Below, in pieces: positions 37,909-47,391 of a stretch of DNA of 64,000 nt (positions are counted from its first letter, which is position 1; every line of letters begins with the position of its first letter). The DNA is taken from assembly GCA_963757185.1 (NCBI GenBank), contig CAVWQI010000005.1, forward strand, positions 1 through 64,000. Direction: 5' to 3'. Under the pieces are notes generated by a model. The model did no database searches. It saw nothing but the letters and a program-made list of their open reading frames with translations, and had not been told where the DNA came from. The stretch comes from JAQBQB01 sp963757185 (GTDB lineage: Bacteria > Gemmatimonadota > Gemmatimonadetes > Gemmatimonadales > Gemmatimonadaceae). The translations under genes were made by a program, and so were the position numbers.

Positions 37909-39738
37909 TCAGGAAGGTATCGCGGGTGGCGTCGAGGATGTGAACGTTTTCCAACGCGGCCGCCCCAACGCCTGGAGCTCGGCGGCCAACCGGCGCTTTT
38001 CGCGGATCAGATCGTCCTTCTCGTCCGCGCCCGCGAGCGGGAGAAAGCGGTCGATCTCGGTCATGCGCGCTCCGATGCGGCGTCGGGCGAAATCGTTGAT
38101 GCTTGCGTCGACCGTTTCCGCCGCGTGATCCAGGCCGCCGGTCTCCTCGAGCAGCTGTTGCATCACCTCGATGGCCTGATCGTCGAGCGAAAGCGCCAGT
38201 TCGTCGACCGGTGCCTCGTCGTCGAGGCTCGTGAGCCGCTCGAAGATCGCGCGGTAGGTCGAGTCGGCGAAAGCGTCGGGATCGACGCGTTCGGCCGCCG
38301 CTTCGACGTAGCGGCGGTGATGCAGGAGCACGCGAACGAGCTCGCGCTCCGCCCGCGGACCTACGACGCGCCGGACCTCGCGCGCTGGAGCCGGTTTGCG
38401 CGCCGCTTCCTCGCCGGATCGATCGGGCTTGCTGCGGCCTCCGCCTCCTGCTGCCGCGCCGCGTGGCGGCGGAGCGTCGACTTCGCGCGCGACCGCATCG
38501 GCAGGGATGCCGGCGACCTCGCTCGTCCGCGCGATGTAGAGATCGCGCAGCAGCATGTCCGACGTCGCGCGGATCGTCGGCAGGAGCTTGTCGATCGCCT
38601 GACGCTTTCGCCGCAAATCGGAGAACCACGCGCCGCGCTCGAGCAGCTGAATCTTTCGGTCGAACAGGTCGATCGACGCCGCGGCCGAGCGCTCGAACCC
38701 CTCGACTCCCGCTTTCGCGACGAATGAATCCGGGTCGTCGCCTTCGGGGAGCGTAATGACGCGAACGGTCGCGCCGGCGCGAAGCAGCTCGTCGCCGGAA
38801 CGGAACGTGGCCTTGAGCCCCGCGCTGTCGCTGTCGTAGAGCAGGAACACGTTCTTCGTGTATTTGCGAATCAGCGCGGCCTGCTGCTCGGTGAGCGCGG
38901 TGCCGAGCGGCGCCACGACCTCGACGACCCCGGCGAGGTGCAGCCGAATCAGGTCGAAGTATCCCTCGACGACGATGAGCCGATCCGCCTTTCGAATCGA
39001 CTGCTTCGCCCAGTTCAATCCGTACAGCAACGTCCGTTTCGCGAACAGCTCCGATTCGGCGGAGTTCAGATATTTCGGATCGCGGTCGTCGAGCACCCGT
39101 CCGCCGAAACCGGCGACGTGACCCGAGGCATCGTAGATCGGGAACATCAGCCGTCCGCGGAACCGCGGACGCAGCTCGGTCTCTCCTTCGCGCGACAGCA
39201 GAAGGCCGGCGGCTCGCTGCCGCTCGTCCTCGAACCCGAGAGTCGCCAGCGCCTTTCGCATCGCGGCGGGGTCGCGCGGCGCCAACCCGAGTCCAAAGCG
39301 GTCGGCGTCGTCGCGAGTCAGCCCGCGTGACGCGAGGTACTCGCGTCCGACGCTCTGATCCGACGTCCAGAGCTGCGAGCGAAAGAACTCCGCCGCGCTC
39401 GCGTTGACTTCCCAGAGCGGCTCGCGAGGATCGCGCTCGTCGCGTTGGCGGCTGACCTCGCGCACTTCGACGCCGCTCTTCGCGCCGACCCACTTCACCG
39501 CCTCGATGAAATCCATACCGAGCTGCTTCTCGACGAACGTGAAGACGTCGCCCGATTCGTGGCACACGAAGCAGTTGTAGCCGCGCGGCGTGACGGAAAA
39601 GTTCGGGCCCTTGCCATGGTGGAACGGGCACGGCCCGCGAAAGCTGTTCCCCACCCGCCTGAGCTTCACGTACTCGCCGACGATGGCCACGACGTCGGCT
39701 TCCTGCCGCACGCGGTCCACGACGTCGTCGGGAATCAC
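37909..39738 (-). CDS. dnaG: DNA primase
   Basis: A 609-residue primase. The CHC2 zinc domain is CPFHHGKGPNFSVTPRGYNCFVCHESGD. TOPRIM motifs are VVEGYFDLIRLH and FLLYDSDSAGLKA. The C-terminal helicase-interacting domain follows a Gly/Arg/Pro linker (about 425-450). GTG 39738 overlaps the mutS2 stop by four bases; the longer frame adds Arg-rich noise. Confidence 0.96.
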   Translation of the reverse strand: MIPDDVVDRVRQEADVVAIVGEYVKLRRVGNSFRGPCPFHHGKGPNFSVTPRGYNCFVCHESGDVFTFVEKQLGMDFIEAVKWVGAKSGVEVREVSRQRDERDPREPLWEVNASAAEFFRSQLWTSDQSVGREYLASRGLTRDDADRFGLGLAPRDPAAMRKALATLGFEDERQRAAGLLLSREGETELRPRFRGRLMFPIYDASGHVAGFGGRVLDDRDPKYLNSAESELFAKRTLLYGLNWAKQSIRKADRLIVVEGYFDLIRLHLAGVVEVVAPLGTALTEQQAALIRKYTKNVFLLYDSDSAGLKATFRSGDELLRAGATVRVITLPEGDDPDSFVAKAGVEGFERSAAASIDLFDRKIQLLERGAWFSDLRRKRQAIDKLLPTIRATSDMLLRDLYIARTSEVAGIPADAVAREVDAPPPRGAAAGGGGRSKPDRSGEEAARKPAPAREVRRVVGPRAERELVRVLLHHRRYVEAAAERVDPDAFADSTYRAIFERLTSLDDEAPVDELALSLDDQAIEVMQQLLEETGGLDHAAETVDASINDFARRRIGARMTEIDRFLPLAGADEKDDLIREKRRLAAELQALGRPRWKTFTSSTPPAIPS

Positions 39739-42131
39739 GCGAGCTCCGCCACGGTGACGCCGGCGCCGCCCTCGTTCCACGCGCCGAGCCGGAACTCACG
39801 CACGCGCGTGTCCTTCCGCAGCATTTCGCCGACGCGGTCGCGCAGCGCTCCGGTCCCTTTCCCGTGAATGATTCGGAGCATTCGCAGATCCGCTCGCACC
39901 GCGCCGTCGAGAGCCTGGAGCACCGCCGCTTCGGCCTCGTCGGGCCGCATGCCGCGCACGTCGATCTCCGACGGAACGTGCACGTCGGGGAGATCGCCTG
40001 TCCAGCCGGTCACTTCGTGCAGCTCCGCCGCCTCGACGGGAGTGAGCGACGAACGCTCGACCGTCAGCTTGAGCGCGCCGACCACCACGACCGCGTCGTC
40101 GTCGCGCAGCTCTACGACGCGACCGACCTTGCCGCCCAGCGTCGCGACCGCGACCGGCGAGCCCGCCGCGATCGCACCGACTTTTGCCGCGGTGCCGCGC
40201 GGTGTGTCGCGGCGCTTGACGTTCGCTTCTTCGCGCTCGAGGCGCTCGAGCTCGACGTTCTGTTTGGCCGCGAGTTGTTCCGCGCGTTGACGCGCCTCTC
40301 GGCCGGCTTCGTCCAGTTCACCGGCCGCGCGCGCCTTGAGATCGCGGATCGTCCGCTCGATTTCGGCGCGTGCGTCGAGCAGATACCGCCGTGTGTCCTG
40401 GCGCGCGTCGCGCTCGGCCAGTCGCTCCCGCTCGCGCACGCTGTGCTCGCGCTTTGCCAGCGTCGCCATTCGCTGCCGCGCGTCGTCGAGGATCACCGCG
40501 GCCTCCCGTTCGCGCGCCGCGAGCTCTTCGTCGCGGCGCTCGAGCTGCTCGACCAGCGCGGCCACCTCGCGCTCGTGTTGCGGCACGCGCTCTTCCGCGC
40601 GCGCCACGACCGCATCGGGGAGCTGGAGCCGGCGAGCGATCGAAATGCCGTACGATCGTCCGGGCACACCCTTGATCAACCGGTACGTCGGCGCGAGCGC
40701 GGCTGCGTCGAACTGAAGCGACGCGTTGACGACGCCGTCCACCTGTCCGGCAAGCTCCTTGAGCGCGCCGAGGTGGGTCGTCGCCACCGTGAGCGTACCG
40801 CGCGCCGTGAGGTTTTCGAGGATCGCCCAGCCGAGCGCCGCGCCTTCGGTCGGATCGGTGCCCGATCCCAGCTCGTCGACGAGGACGAGTGAATCCGGAG
40901 TTGCGAGCCGAAGAATCTCGCCGAGGTTCTTGACGTGCGCGCTGAACGTCGAGAGGCTCGCCTCGATCGACTGCTCGTCGCCCACGTCGGCGAAGACGTC
41001 GTCGAAATGCGGAATGCGTGACTCGGCACCGACCGGCGCGGGCACGCCCGACTGCGCGAGGGCCGAGATCAGCCCGAGGGCCTTGAGCAACACAGTCTTG
41101 CCGCCGGTGTTCGGCCCGGACACGAGCAGGGTCCGCTCGTTCGCCGACATCGCGAGGTCGAACGGGACGACGTTCACTCCTTGGGCGAGCAGGAGCGGAT
41201 GACGCCCGTCGTGGATCTCGAATCCGTCTCGCGCATCGACGAATCGCGCCGGCGAGCACTGATAAGCGTCGGCGAATCGCGCGCGCGCGTAAAGGCTGTC
41301 CAGCTCGACGAGGGCGTCGAGGGCGGCGATCATCGCCTCGCGGTGCGGCCGCAACGTGTCGGTGAGCGCGAGCAGGATGCGATCGACCTCGGCGACCTCC
41401 TCGTACTCCAGCTCACGGATCTTATTCCCGAACTCGACCGCCGCCGCGGGTTCGACGAAGAGCGTTCCGCCGGTCGCGGATGTGTCGTGCACGATGCCGC
41501 CGGCAGCGACCTGGCCGCCGCGCCTCACGGGGATCACGTAGCGCCCGTTGCGCACCGTTACCGAGGCGTCGGTTACGCGATGGTGGGACTCGAGGCGCTC
41601 CATTTCGCGTTCGAGGATGCGAATGAGCGTGCCGTGGGCGGCGCGAAGCTCGCGCCGAAGGTGCCGCAGTGCCGGCGAAGCGTCGTCCTTTACGACGCCG
41701 TCGTCCTGCACCGCCTTGTCGATCGCCGTTTCAATCGATGGGTGTGAGATCAGTACGCCGAGGAGAGGCGCCAGCACTGCGCCGACCACCGCTGGGCGCC
41801 TCGCGTCGCGCAGCTCGGCTTGCGTGAGGCGCGACGAGCGAAGGAGGATGGCGCCGGCGATGAGATCGGGGCCGGTCCACGCCGCGCCCTCGACTCGTAG
41901 CCGCGTGAGCGGCGCGGCGAGATCGGGCACGGGGTGCGGGCGCCAGGCGTCGTCGCCCCCCGAGGCCGCGCGCATCGCGGCGACTCGCGCGTGCTCGCGG
42001 TCGAGACGAGATGTGTCCTTGGTCGGCGAGAGCGCGCGCACGTGTTCGGCGCCAAGGCTCGACGTCGCGAACCCGGCGACGACCTCGAGGGCGCGCGGGA
42101 GCTCGAGAATGTTCAGCGCGTGCGCGTTCAC
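39735..42131 (-). CDS. mutS2: MutS2 family ATPase/endonuclease
   Basis: A 798-residue MutS2. Walker A is VSGPNTGGKTVLLKAL and Walker B VLVDELGSGTDPTEG. A coiled coil (about 510-640) and the C-terminal Smr nuclease domain (DVRGMRPDEAEAAVL...LRIIHGKGTGALR) complete it. Depending on species MutS2 suppresses homologous recombination or rescues collided ribosomes. Confidence 0.96.
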   Translation of the reverse strand: MNAHALNILELPRALEVVAGFATSSLGAEHVRALSPTKDTSRLDREHARVAAMRAASGGDDAWRPHPVPDLAAPLTRLRVEGAAWTGPDLIAGAILLRSSRLTQAELRDARRPAVVGAVLAPLLGVLISHPSIETAIDKAVQDDGVVKDDASPALRHLRRELRAAHGTLIRILEREMERLESHHRVTDASVTVRNGRYVIPVRRGGQVAAGGIVHDTSATGGTLFVEPAAAVEFGNKIRELEYEEVAEVDRILLALTDTLRPHREAMIAALDALVELDSLYARARFADAYQCSPARFVDARDGFEIHDGRHPLLLAQGVNVVPFDLAMSANERTLLVSGPNTGGKTVLLKALGLISALAQSGVPAPVGAESRIPHFDDVFADVGDEQSIEASLSTFSAHVKNLGEILRLATPDSLVLVDELGSGTDPTEGAALGWAILENLTARGTLTVATTHLGALKELAGQVDGVVNASLQFDAAALAPTYRLIKGVPGRSYGISIARRLQLPDAVVARAEERVPQHEREVAALVEQLERRDEELAAREREAAVILDDARQRMATLAKREHSVRERERLAERDARQDTRRYLLDARAEIERTIRDLKARAAGELDEAGREARQRAEQLAAKQNVELERLEREEANVKRRDTPRGTAAKVGAIAAGSPVAVATLGGKVGRVVELRDDDAVVVVGALKLTVERSSLTPVEAAELHEVTGWTGDLPDVHVPSEIDVRGMRPDEAEAAVLQALDGAVRADLRMLRIIHGKGTGALRDRVGEMLRKDTRVREFRLGAWNEGGAGVTVAELA

Positions 42132-42180
42132 GGCAGATGCTTCCTCGCTGATCCGCGAACGCGAGCCGTCGGCGTGCGCC

Positions 42181-42639
42181 TCAGCTCGTCCGGGACGCTC
42201 GTGCCGCCAGCTCTTCGCGAACGATGGCGTTGATGACGCTGCCCTCGGCGCGACCCTTGAACTGGCCCATCACTTTCCCCATCACCGCGCCGACGTTGGC
42301 GGCGCCTCCGTCGATTGCGGCGATGACCGCGGCGCGGATTTCCGCGTCGTCGACCGACGCCGGGAGGTACGCGGCGAGCGCGTCCAACTCGGCGCGTTCA
42401 GTCGCCGCTAAATCGGCACGCCCACCCTTGTCGTACATCTCCACCGACTCGCGGCGCTTCTTGATGCCTCGGCGGAGCACCTCGACGACGTCGTCGTCGG
42501 TGAGGTCTCGCTTGAGCTCGATCTCGCGATTTCTCGCGTCGGCGAGGATGGTCCCCAGCAGCAGGACCAGCGCTTTGTTCTGCGCCTTGCGGGCCGCGGT
42601 CAGATCGCCTTGCAGGCGCGCGAGCAGTGCCGCGGCCAT
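42181..42639 (-). CDS. yqeY: GatB/YqeY domain protein
   Basis: A 152-residue helical protein with the YqeY pattern: LQGDLTAARKAQNKALVLLLGTILADARNREIE, YLPASVDDAEIRAAV and NVGAVMGKVMGQFKGRAEGSVIN. It resembles the tail of amidotransferase GatB and may bind tRNA. It sits one base from rpsU. Confidence 0.92.
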   Translation of the reverse strand: MAAALLARLQGDLTAARKAQNKALVLLLGTILADARNREIELKRDLTDDDVVEVLRRGIKKRRESVEMYDKGGRADLAATERAELDALAAYLPASVDDAEIRAAVIAAIDGGAANVGAVMGKVMGQFKGRAEGSVINAIVREELAARASRTS

Positions 42640-42828
42640 CTAGCTGTGGCGCGTGCGACGGTTCTTCCGGATCGCGGCGTTGAGCTTTCGCTTCCGGCGT
42701 TCGCTCGGCTTTTCGTAGTGGCGGTGCTTTCTCAGGTCCGACAAGATGCCGGCCTTTTCGCACTTCTTCTTGAAGCGCTTGAGTGCCCGCTCGAAGTTCT
42801 CATCGTCGTGGATGATGACTTCCGACAA
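42640..42828 (-). CDS. rpsU: 30S ribosomal protein S21
   Basis: A 62-residue basic protein, MSEVIIHDDENFERALKRFKK..., with the KPSERRKRKLNAAIRKNRR tail. rpsU with yqeY beside primase genes is a classic arrangement. Confidence 0.96.
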   Translation of the reverse strand: MSEVIIHDDENFERALKRFKKKCEKAGILSDLRKHRHYEKPSERRKRKLNAAIRKNRRTRHS

Positions 42829-42959
42829 ACTGAATCTCCCCCCTTGGTGGCGTTTGCGCGCCTGATAAGTGAAGCAAGCCGTTAAACTTATGGATCGATT
42901 GGGCGACTTGTCAACTCGGCGTCGCTCGACCAGTTTTCGAGTCGCTTGGCCGCCGCCCT

Positions 42960-43033
42960 GCGCCTATAGCTCAATTGGATAGAGCATCTGACTTCGGATC
43001 AGAAGGTTGGGGGTTCGAGTCCCTCTGGGCGCA
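42960..43033 (+). tRNA. tRNA-Arg (anticodon TCG)
   Basis: A 74-nt cloverleaf: acceptor GCGCCTA/TGGGCGC plus A, anticodon stem TCTGA/TCAGA around CTTCGGA (TCG), T loop TTCGAGT. CCA is not encoded. Stands alone, divergent from rpsU. Confidence 0.95.
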
Positions 43034-43161
43034 TCGCGGCCCCCCCGCCCGGTTTGGGGGTGCGCAAGAAGCGCGCGAACAAATCCGGAACTCCCCGCAT
43101 CGCCGTATCGTTTTGCGGCGCTGATCGCTGAGCCTCGTTTCGATCTCACCCTGGGGGGGCA

Positions 43162-44361
43162 ATGCAATACGACGCGGTGGTTGTCGGCGGTGGTCTTGGC
43201 GGATCCGCGCTCGCGGACCAACTCGCGCGGGCCGGTCGCTCGGTCCTCGTGCTCGAGCGAGAAACGCGATTCAGGGATCGCGTCCGCGGTGAGAACATGC
43301 TGCCCTGGGGCGTGGCGGCGACGAAGCGCCTCGGCCTGTACGACGACCTCATCGCGGCCGGAGGACACCCTGCGCCCAATTGGTGTCAGTACGCGATGGG
43401 ACAGGCCATGCCGATCCGCGATCTGCGCTCGACGACGCCCGGCGGCGACTCGATGCTCAACATCTTTCACCCCGCCCTGCAGGAAGCCGTCATCGCGCGC
43501 GCCGCTGCCTCAGGTGCCGACGTCAGACGGGGCGCAACGGTGCTCGGCGTCGAATTCGGTCCCGGCAAGATCCCGTCAGTGGCTTTCGAGCACGATGGAC
43601 AGCGGCATGTCGCGAGCGGACGCGTCGTCGTCGGTGCCGACGGGCGCGCGTCGCAAATGCGATCGTGGTGCGGCTTCGAAACGCGGCAGGATCCGGACCT
43701 CCTGGTGATCGCCGGCACGCTCATTCAAGGAACGAAGGTTCCTGAAGGCTCGGCTTTTCTGTGCATGGGGCCAGGCATCGCGACCTTCTGGGCTCCGCTC
43801 GGCGACAAGAAGTCGCGGACGTACTTCATCTATCCGGGCGTCGCCGGCCGGCGCGGGCTGAGCGGGAAGAACAAGGTGCCCGAGTTCCTCCAGCTCGTGC
43901 AGGCGGTCGGCATTCCGAAGGAATGGCTCGAGGGAGTCGAGTCGATCGGCCCGCTCGCCGAGTTCGACGGCGCGGATAGGTGGGTCGATTCGCCGGCGAG
44001 GAACGGTGTCGTGTTGATCGGCGACGCGGCCGCATCCTCCGATCCGTCGTGGGGGTGCGGCCTGTCGCTCACGATGATCGACGTCGAAGCGCTCTCCACC
44101 GTCCTACGCGAAACTGAAGACTGGGACGCGGCTCTCGCGGAATACGCGCGTCGGCACGACGAATACTCCGGCGCGCTCCACCGCATTCACCAGTGGATGT
44201 ACGAACTGATCTGGACGCCCGGCCCCGAAGCCGATGAGCGGCGGGCTCGCGTGTTCCCCCGCTGGGCGCAGGATCCGACGGAATTCCCCGATGCGGTCGG
44301 CCTCGGACCGTTCGGTCCGAGCGACGAACGAGCCCGGCGGTTGGTGCTCGGACTCGACTGA
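43162..44361 (+). CDS. FAD-dependent monooxygenase
   Basis: A 399-residue flavoprotein of the PHBH/UbiH fold. The dinucleotide motif is DAVVVGGGLGGSALADQL at the N-terminus. A second FAD motif, VVVGADGRASQMR, is near 160, and NGVVLIGDAAASSDPSWGCGLSL near 285 completes the site. No membrane span was seen. Substrate cannot be named: aromatic hydroxylation, halogenation and geranylgeranyl reduction are all possible. It stands alone between tRNA-Arg and a converging operon. Confidence 0.85.
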   Translation: MQYDAVVVGGGLGGSALADQLARAGRSVLVLERETRFRDRVRGENMLPWGVAATKRLGLYDDLIAAGGHPAPNWCQYAMGQAMPIRDLRSTTPGGDSMLNIFHPALQEAVIARAAASGADVRRGATVLGVEFGPGKIPSVAFEHDGQRHVASGRVVVGADGRASQMRSWCGFETRQDPDLLVIAGTLIQGTKVPEGSAFLCMGPGIATFWAPLGDKKSRTYFIYPGVAGRRGLSGKNKVPEFLQLVQAVGIPKEWLEGVESIGPLAEFDGADRWVDSPARNGVVLIGDAAASSDPSWGCGLSLTMIDVEALSTVLRETEDWDAALAEYARRHDEYSGALHRIHQWMYELIWTPGPEADERRARVFPRWAQDPTEFPDAVGLGPFGPSDERARRLVLGLD

Positions 44362-44365
44362 TCGC

Positions 44366-44707
44366 CTACCCGGGCGGCCAGGTCATGTGGCGGCCGCCGA
44401 GGACGTGCATGTGCAGGTGGAACACGGTCTGTCCGCCGTCCGAGTTCGTGTTGACGACGGTGCGATAGCCGGACTTGGCGATTTTCTCGTTCCGCGCGAT
44501 GTCGCGCGCGGCGATCGACAGCGCTCCGAGCTGCGCGCTGCTCGACGCGTTGTCGAGAGACGCGACGTGATCGCGCGTGATGATCACCACGTGCACGGGT
44601 GCTTGCGGATTGATGTCGCGGAAGGCGACGCAGTGATCGTCCTCGTGGACGATCGTCGCCGGGATCTCGCGACGCACGATGCGGCAGAAGATGCAATCGT
44701 CGGCCAT
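44366..44707 (-). CDS. hinT: HIT family purine nucleoside phosphoramidase
   Basis: A 113-residue histidine-triad protein. DCIFCRIVRREIPATIV supplies a CxxC zinc pair and HLHMHVLGG the triad His-x-His-x-His. It probably hydrolyses AMP-lysine or similar phosphoramidates. It starts one base before the rsmE part's stop. Confidence 0.94.
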   Translation of the reverse strand: MADDCIFCRIVRREIPATIVHEDDHCVAFRDINPQAPVHVVIITRDHVASLDNASSSAQLGALSIAARDIARNEKIAKSGYRTVVNTNSDGGQTVFHLHMHVLGGRHMTWPPG

Positions 44708-46264
44708 CTACCCCTCCGGTGATTCCTGCGCGGCACGGATGACGCCGATCGCGGCGACCGCGGCGGTCTCGAAACGCAACGTCGCCGCACCGAGCCGAGC
44801 CCGCAGCCATCCGCCCGTCTCGAGCAGCGCGAGCTCGTCGTCCTCGATCCCGCCCTCCGGCCCAACCATCAATGTGACGCCGCCGGCCGAATCGCGCCCG
44901 AGCAGCGACGTCAACGGTTTGCCGCCTCTGTCCATCACGACGCGAAGTCCTGGTTCTCGCGCGGTCGAATCCAAGTCGGCGTCCGAAAGGATCGGCGGCA
45001 GCCACGCGCCGCCCGACTGCTCGAGCGCCGAGACCATACGCGCGCGCATTTTGGCCGCGAACCCGGCGCCCTCTCCGCGCGGCGTCACGCTCGCCGAGCG
45101 ACGAAACCGCACGCCCTGCCAACTCGCGACTTCGAGCTCCGTCGCTTTTTCGGCGAGCCAGAGCATGCGATCGCGGTCGGCGACGGGAGCGCGAAGGTGA
45201 ATCGCCGGCTGGCGCGCGACCGTCGTCACGGACGAAATCGCCAGATCGATGTCGTGCTTGCCGCGCGTCCGGATCGTCGCCGCGGCGCGAAGGCCTTCGC
45301 CGTTGGTGAGCTGCACGGCGTCGCCGTCGTCCAGACGGCGAGCTCGCAAATGATGCCGGACGTCCTCGCTCGGCGTCACTGGAATTCCCGCCACCAGCGG
45401 GCCTTCGCAGTAGAACGTCGCTATCGCCGTTCGACGGTCGCGCTCCACCATTCTGCCCTCCTCGATTTCGGCGGCGACGCGCCAGCCCGCGGCGTCGAGG
45501 CGTTCGACCATCATCGACCGCTCTGACGCGAGAATCCCGCTCAGGATCGCGCAGCCGTCGGCCTCGAGCGCGTTGGCGATCGTCGGCAGCAGGTCGATCA
45601 GCACCGACGAGATGATGTTTGCCGTCACGATGCGTACCGGCGCAACGAGCGGCAGAAGCGAAGCGGCGTCGCCTTCCAACACGGAGACGCGGTCGACGAC
45701 CCCGTTGCGGACGACGTTCTCCTCGGCGTTCGCTATTGCGTCGGAGTCCAGCTCGATGGCCACGATTCGCGACGCGCCGAGCTTCGCCGCGGCGATCGCC
45801 AGCACCGCGCTGCCGGCGCCGAGGTCGGCGACGCGATCGCCGGGCCGGACAACGTCTTGCAAAAGCATCACGACGGATCGCGTCGTCGCGTGATCGCCGG
45901 TGCCGAAGGCCATTCCCGGGTCGATGACAATCGTCGTCTCGGGATCGAGACCTTCGGCGAGCCACGGTGGCGTGATCGTGAGCCGGCCGACGCGCTGCGT
46001 CGTCAGGGCATGCTTCCACCGCTCCGACCAGTCGCTGATCTGCAGCGGCTCCGTCTGCACCGTGACGTCACTTCCGACGGCGAGCGCGGCACGCTCGAGG
46101 CGAGTCGCGTCGTCCGATCCGTGCGCGTGCGTTACGAGCGAGTCGGGAAGCTCCTGGACTCCCTCAGCGCCCGCCTCGAAGAGCGCGACGAGGACGTCGT
46201 CGCGCCGCGCACCCGGTGTGATACGAACCGTGATCCATGCGGCGTCCCCCGCTTCGTCACGCAC
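44708..46264 (-). CDS. prmA-rsmE: PrmA-RsmE fusion: L11 and 16S rRNA methyltransferases
   Basis: A 518-residue protein joining two enzymes usually encoded by neighbouring genes. Residues 1 to about 280 are ribosomal protein L11 methyltransferase: IDPGMAFGTGDHATTR, VADLGAGSAVLAIAAAKLG and TANIISSVLIDL. From about 285 on it is the SPOUT enzyme for m3U1498 of 16S rRNA: an N-terminal PUA-like domain (DVRHHLRARRLDDGDAV), then AEKATELEVASWQGV and the knot LMVGPEGGIEDDELALL. No stop, start or frameshift separates them. It overlaps dnaJ by eight bases. Confidence 0.92.
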   Translation of the reverse strand: MRDEAGDAAWITVRITPGARRDDVLVALFEAGAEGVQELPDSLVTHAHGSDDATRLERAALAVGSDVTVQTEPLQISDWSERWKHALTTQRVGRLTITPPWLAEGLDPETTIVIDPGMAFGTGDHATTRSVVMLLQDVVRPGDRVADLGAGSAVLAIAAAKLGASRIVAIELDSDAIANAEENVVRNGVVDRVSVLEGDAASLLPLVAPVRIVTANIISSVLIDLLPTIANALEADGCAILSGILASERSMMVERLDAAGWRVAAEIEEGRMVERDRRTAIATFYCEGPLVAGIPVTPSEDVRHHLRARRLDDGDAVQLTNGEGLRAAATIRTRGKHDIDLAISSVTTVARQPAIHLRAPVADRDRMLWLAEKATELEVASWQGVRFRRSASVTPRGEGAGFAAKMRARMVSALEQSGGAWLPPILSDADLDSTAREPGLRVVMDRGGKPLTSLLGRDSAGGVTLMVGPEGGIEDDELALLETGGWLRARLGAATLRFETAAVAAIGVIRAAQESPEG

Positions 46265-47387
46265 CGAGGGCTTCTTTCATTTTCGCCCAAAAGCCCTTCG
46301 ACCGGCCGTCCGCCGGCACGCCGGGCTGCAGCTCGCTCAATCGGGCGATGAGCTGGCGCTCCTCTTCGGTGAGCCGCTCCGGAGTCCAGAGTTGCACGCG
46401 CACGTGCAGGTCGCCCAACCCATTCGCGTTGACGCGGGGCAATCCGCGTCCGCGGAGATGAAAGACCTCGCCGCTCTGCGTCCCCGCCGGCACGTCCAAC
46501 GTCGTATGACCGGAGACGGTCGGCACGCTCACCTGCGATCCGAGCGCGAGCTGCGGGTAGGTCGCGAGCACTTCCGTGTAGAGATCTTCGCCGTCGCGCT
46601 CGAAGCGCGGGTCGTCGGCGACCTCGAAGAGCACGTGGACGTCGCCGCGCGGCCCGCCGCGCGTTCCGGCGTTCCCCGCGTCGCGCAGCGTCATGTACTG
46701 CCCGGTCGCGACGCCCGCCGGAATCTGGACGCTGAGCTCGCGCTCGCCGCGCAACCGTCCCTCGCCGCGACACGCCTTGCACGGCGACTGGACGACCTTG
46801 CCTTCTCCGTGACACGTCGGGCACGTAACGACGCTGACGAACTGCCCGAAGAACGACCGTTGCGCGCGGCGGACCTCTCCCTGCCCTTGGCACGTCGCGC
46901 ACGTTTGCGCCTTCGAGCCCGGCTCGGCCCCCGACCCCGCGCACTTTTCGCACGGTTCGAGTGTTCTGATGAGAATCTTCTTCTCGATGCCGCTGGCCAC
47001 TTCGGCGAGCGTCAACGGCACGGTGATCTTGACGTCGGCTCCGCCGCGCGGATCCCCGCCTCCGCGCACGCCGAACAGCGACTCCAGCCCGCCCATCCCG
47101 CCGAAGTCGCGCATGAAGATGCCGAGCGCTTCGGAGAGGTCCACGTGATGGAACCCCGACGTGCCGCCGCGAAGACCCGCCTCGCCGTAACGGTCGTACG
47201 CGGCGCGCTTTTGCGGGTCGCGCAGCACGTCGTACGCTTCGGTGATCTCCTTGAACCGCTCCTCGGCCTCTTTCGCGCCGTCGTTGCGGTCCGGATGATA
47301 CTTCATCGCCAGCTTGCGATAAGCCTTCTTGATCTCGTCGTCGCCCGCGGTGCGCGGAACGTCGAGAACGCCGTAAAAGTCCGCCAT
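46257..47387 (-). CDS. dnaJ: Chaperone DnaJ
   Basis: A 376-residue type I J-protein. The J domain (1-70) has KYHPDRNDGAKEAEERFKEI. A short Gly/Phe region follows. Four zinc repeats are present: CEKCAGSGAE, CATCQGQGEV, CPTCHGEGKV and CKACRGEGRL. The C-terminal substrate domains end with GFWAKMKEALGA. dnaK and grpE are not adjacent. hrcA is just upstream, so heat-shock control by HrcA is likely. Confidence 0.97.
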   Translation of the reverse strand: MADFYGVLDVPRTAGDDEIKKAYRKLAMKYHPDRNDGAKEAEERFKEITEAYDVLRDPQKRAAYDRYGEAGLRGGTSGFHHVDLSEALGIFMRDFGGMGGLESLFGVRGGGDPRGGADVKITVPLTLAEVASGIEKKILIRTLEPCEKCAGSGAEPGSKAQTCATCQGQGEVRRAQRSFFGQFVSVVTCPTCHGEGKVVQSPCKACRGEGRLRGERELSVQIPAGVATGQYMTLRDAGNAGTRGGPRGDVHVLFEVADDPRFERDGEDLYTEVLATYPQLALGSQVSVPTVSGHTTLDVPAGTQSGEVFHLRGRGLPRVNANGLGDLHVRVQLWTPERLTEEERQLIARLSELQPGVPADGRSKGFWAKMKEALGA

Positions 47388-47391
47388 CAGC

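Noticed and set aside
37826..39799. A 657-codon frame over dnaG
   Set aside because: Frame-shifted shadow of dnaG, low-complexity Arg/Ser/Ala.
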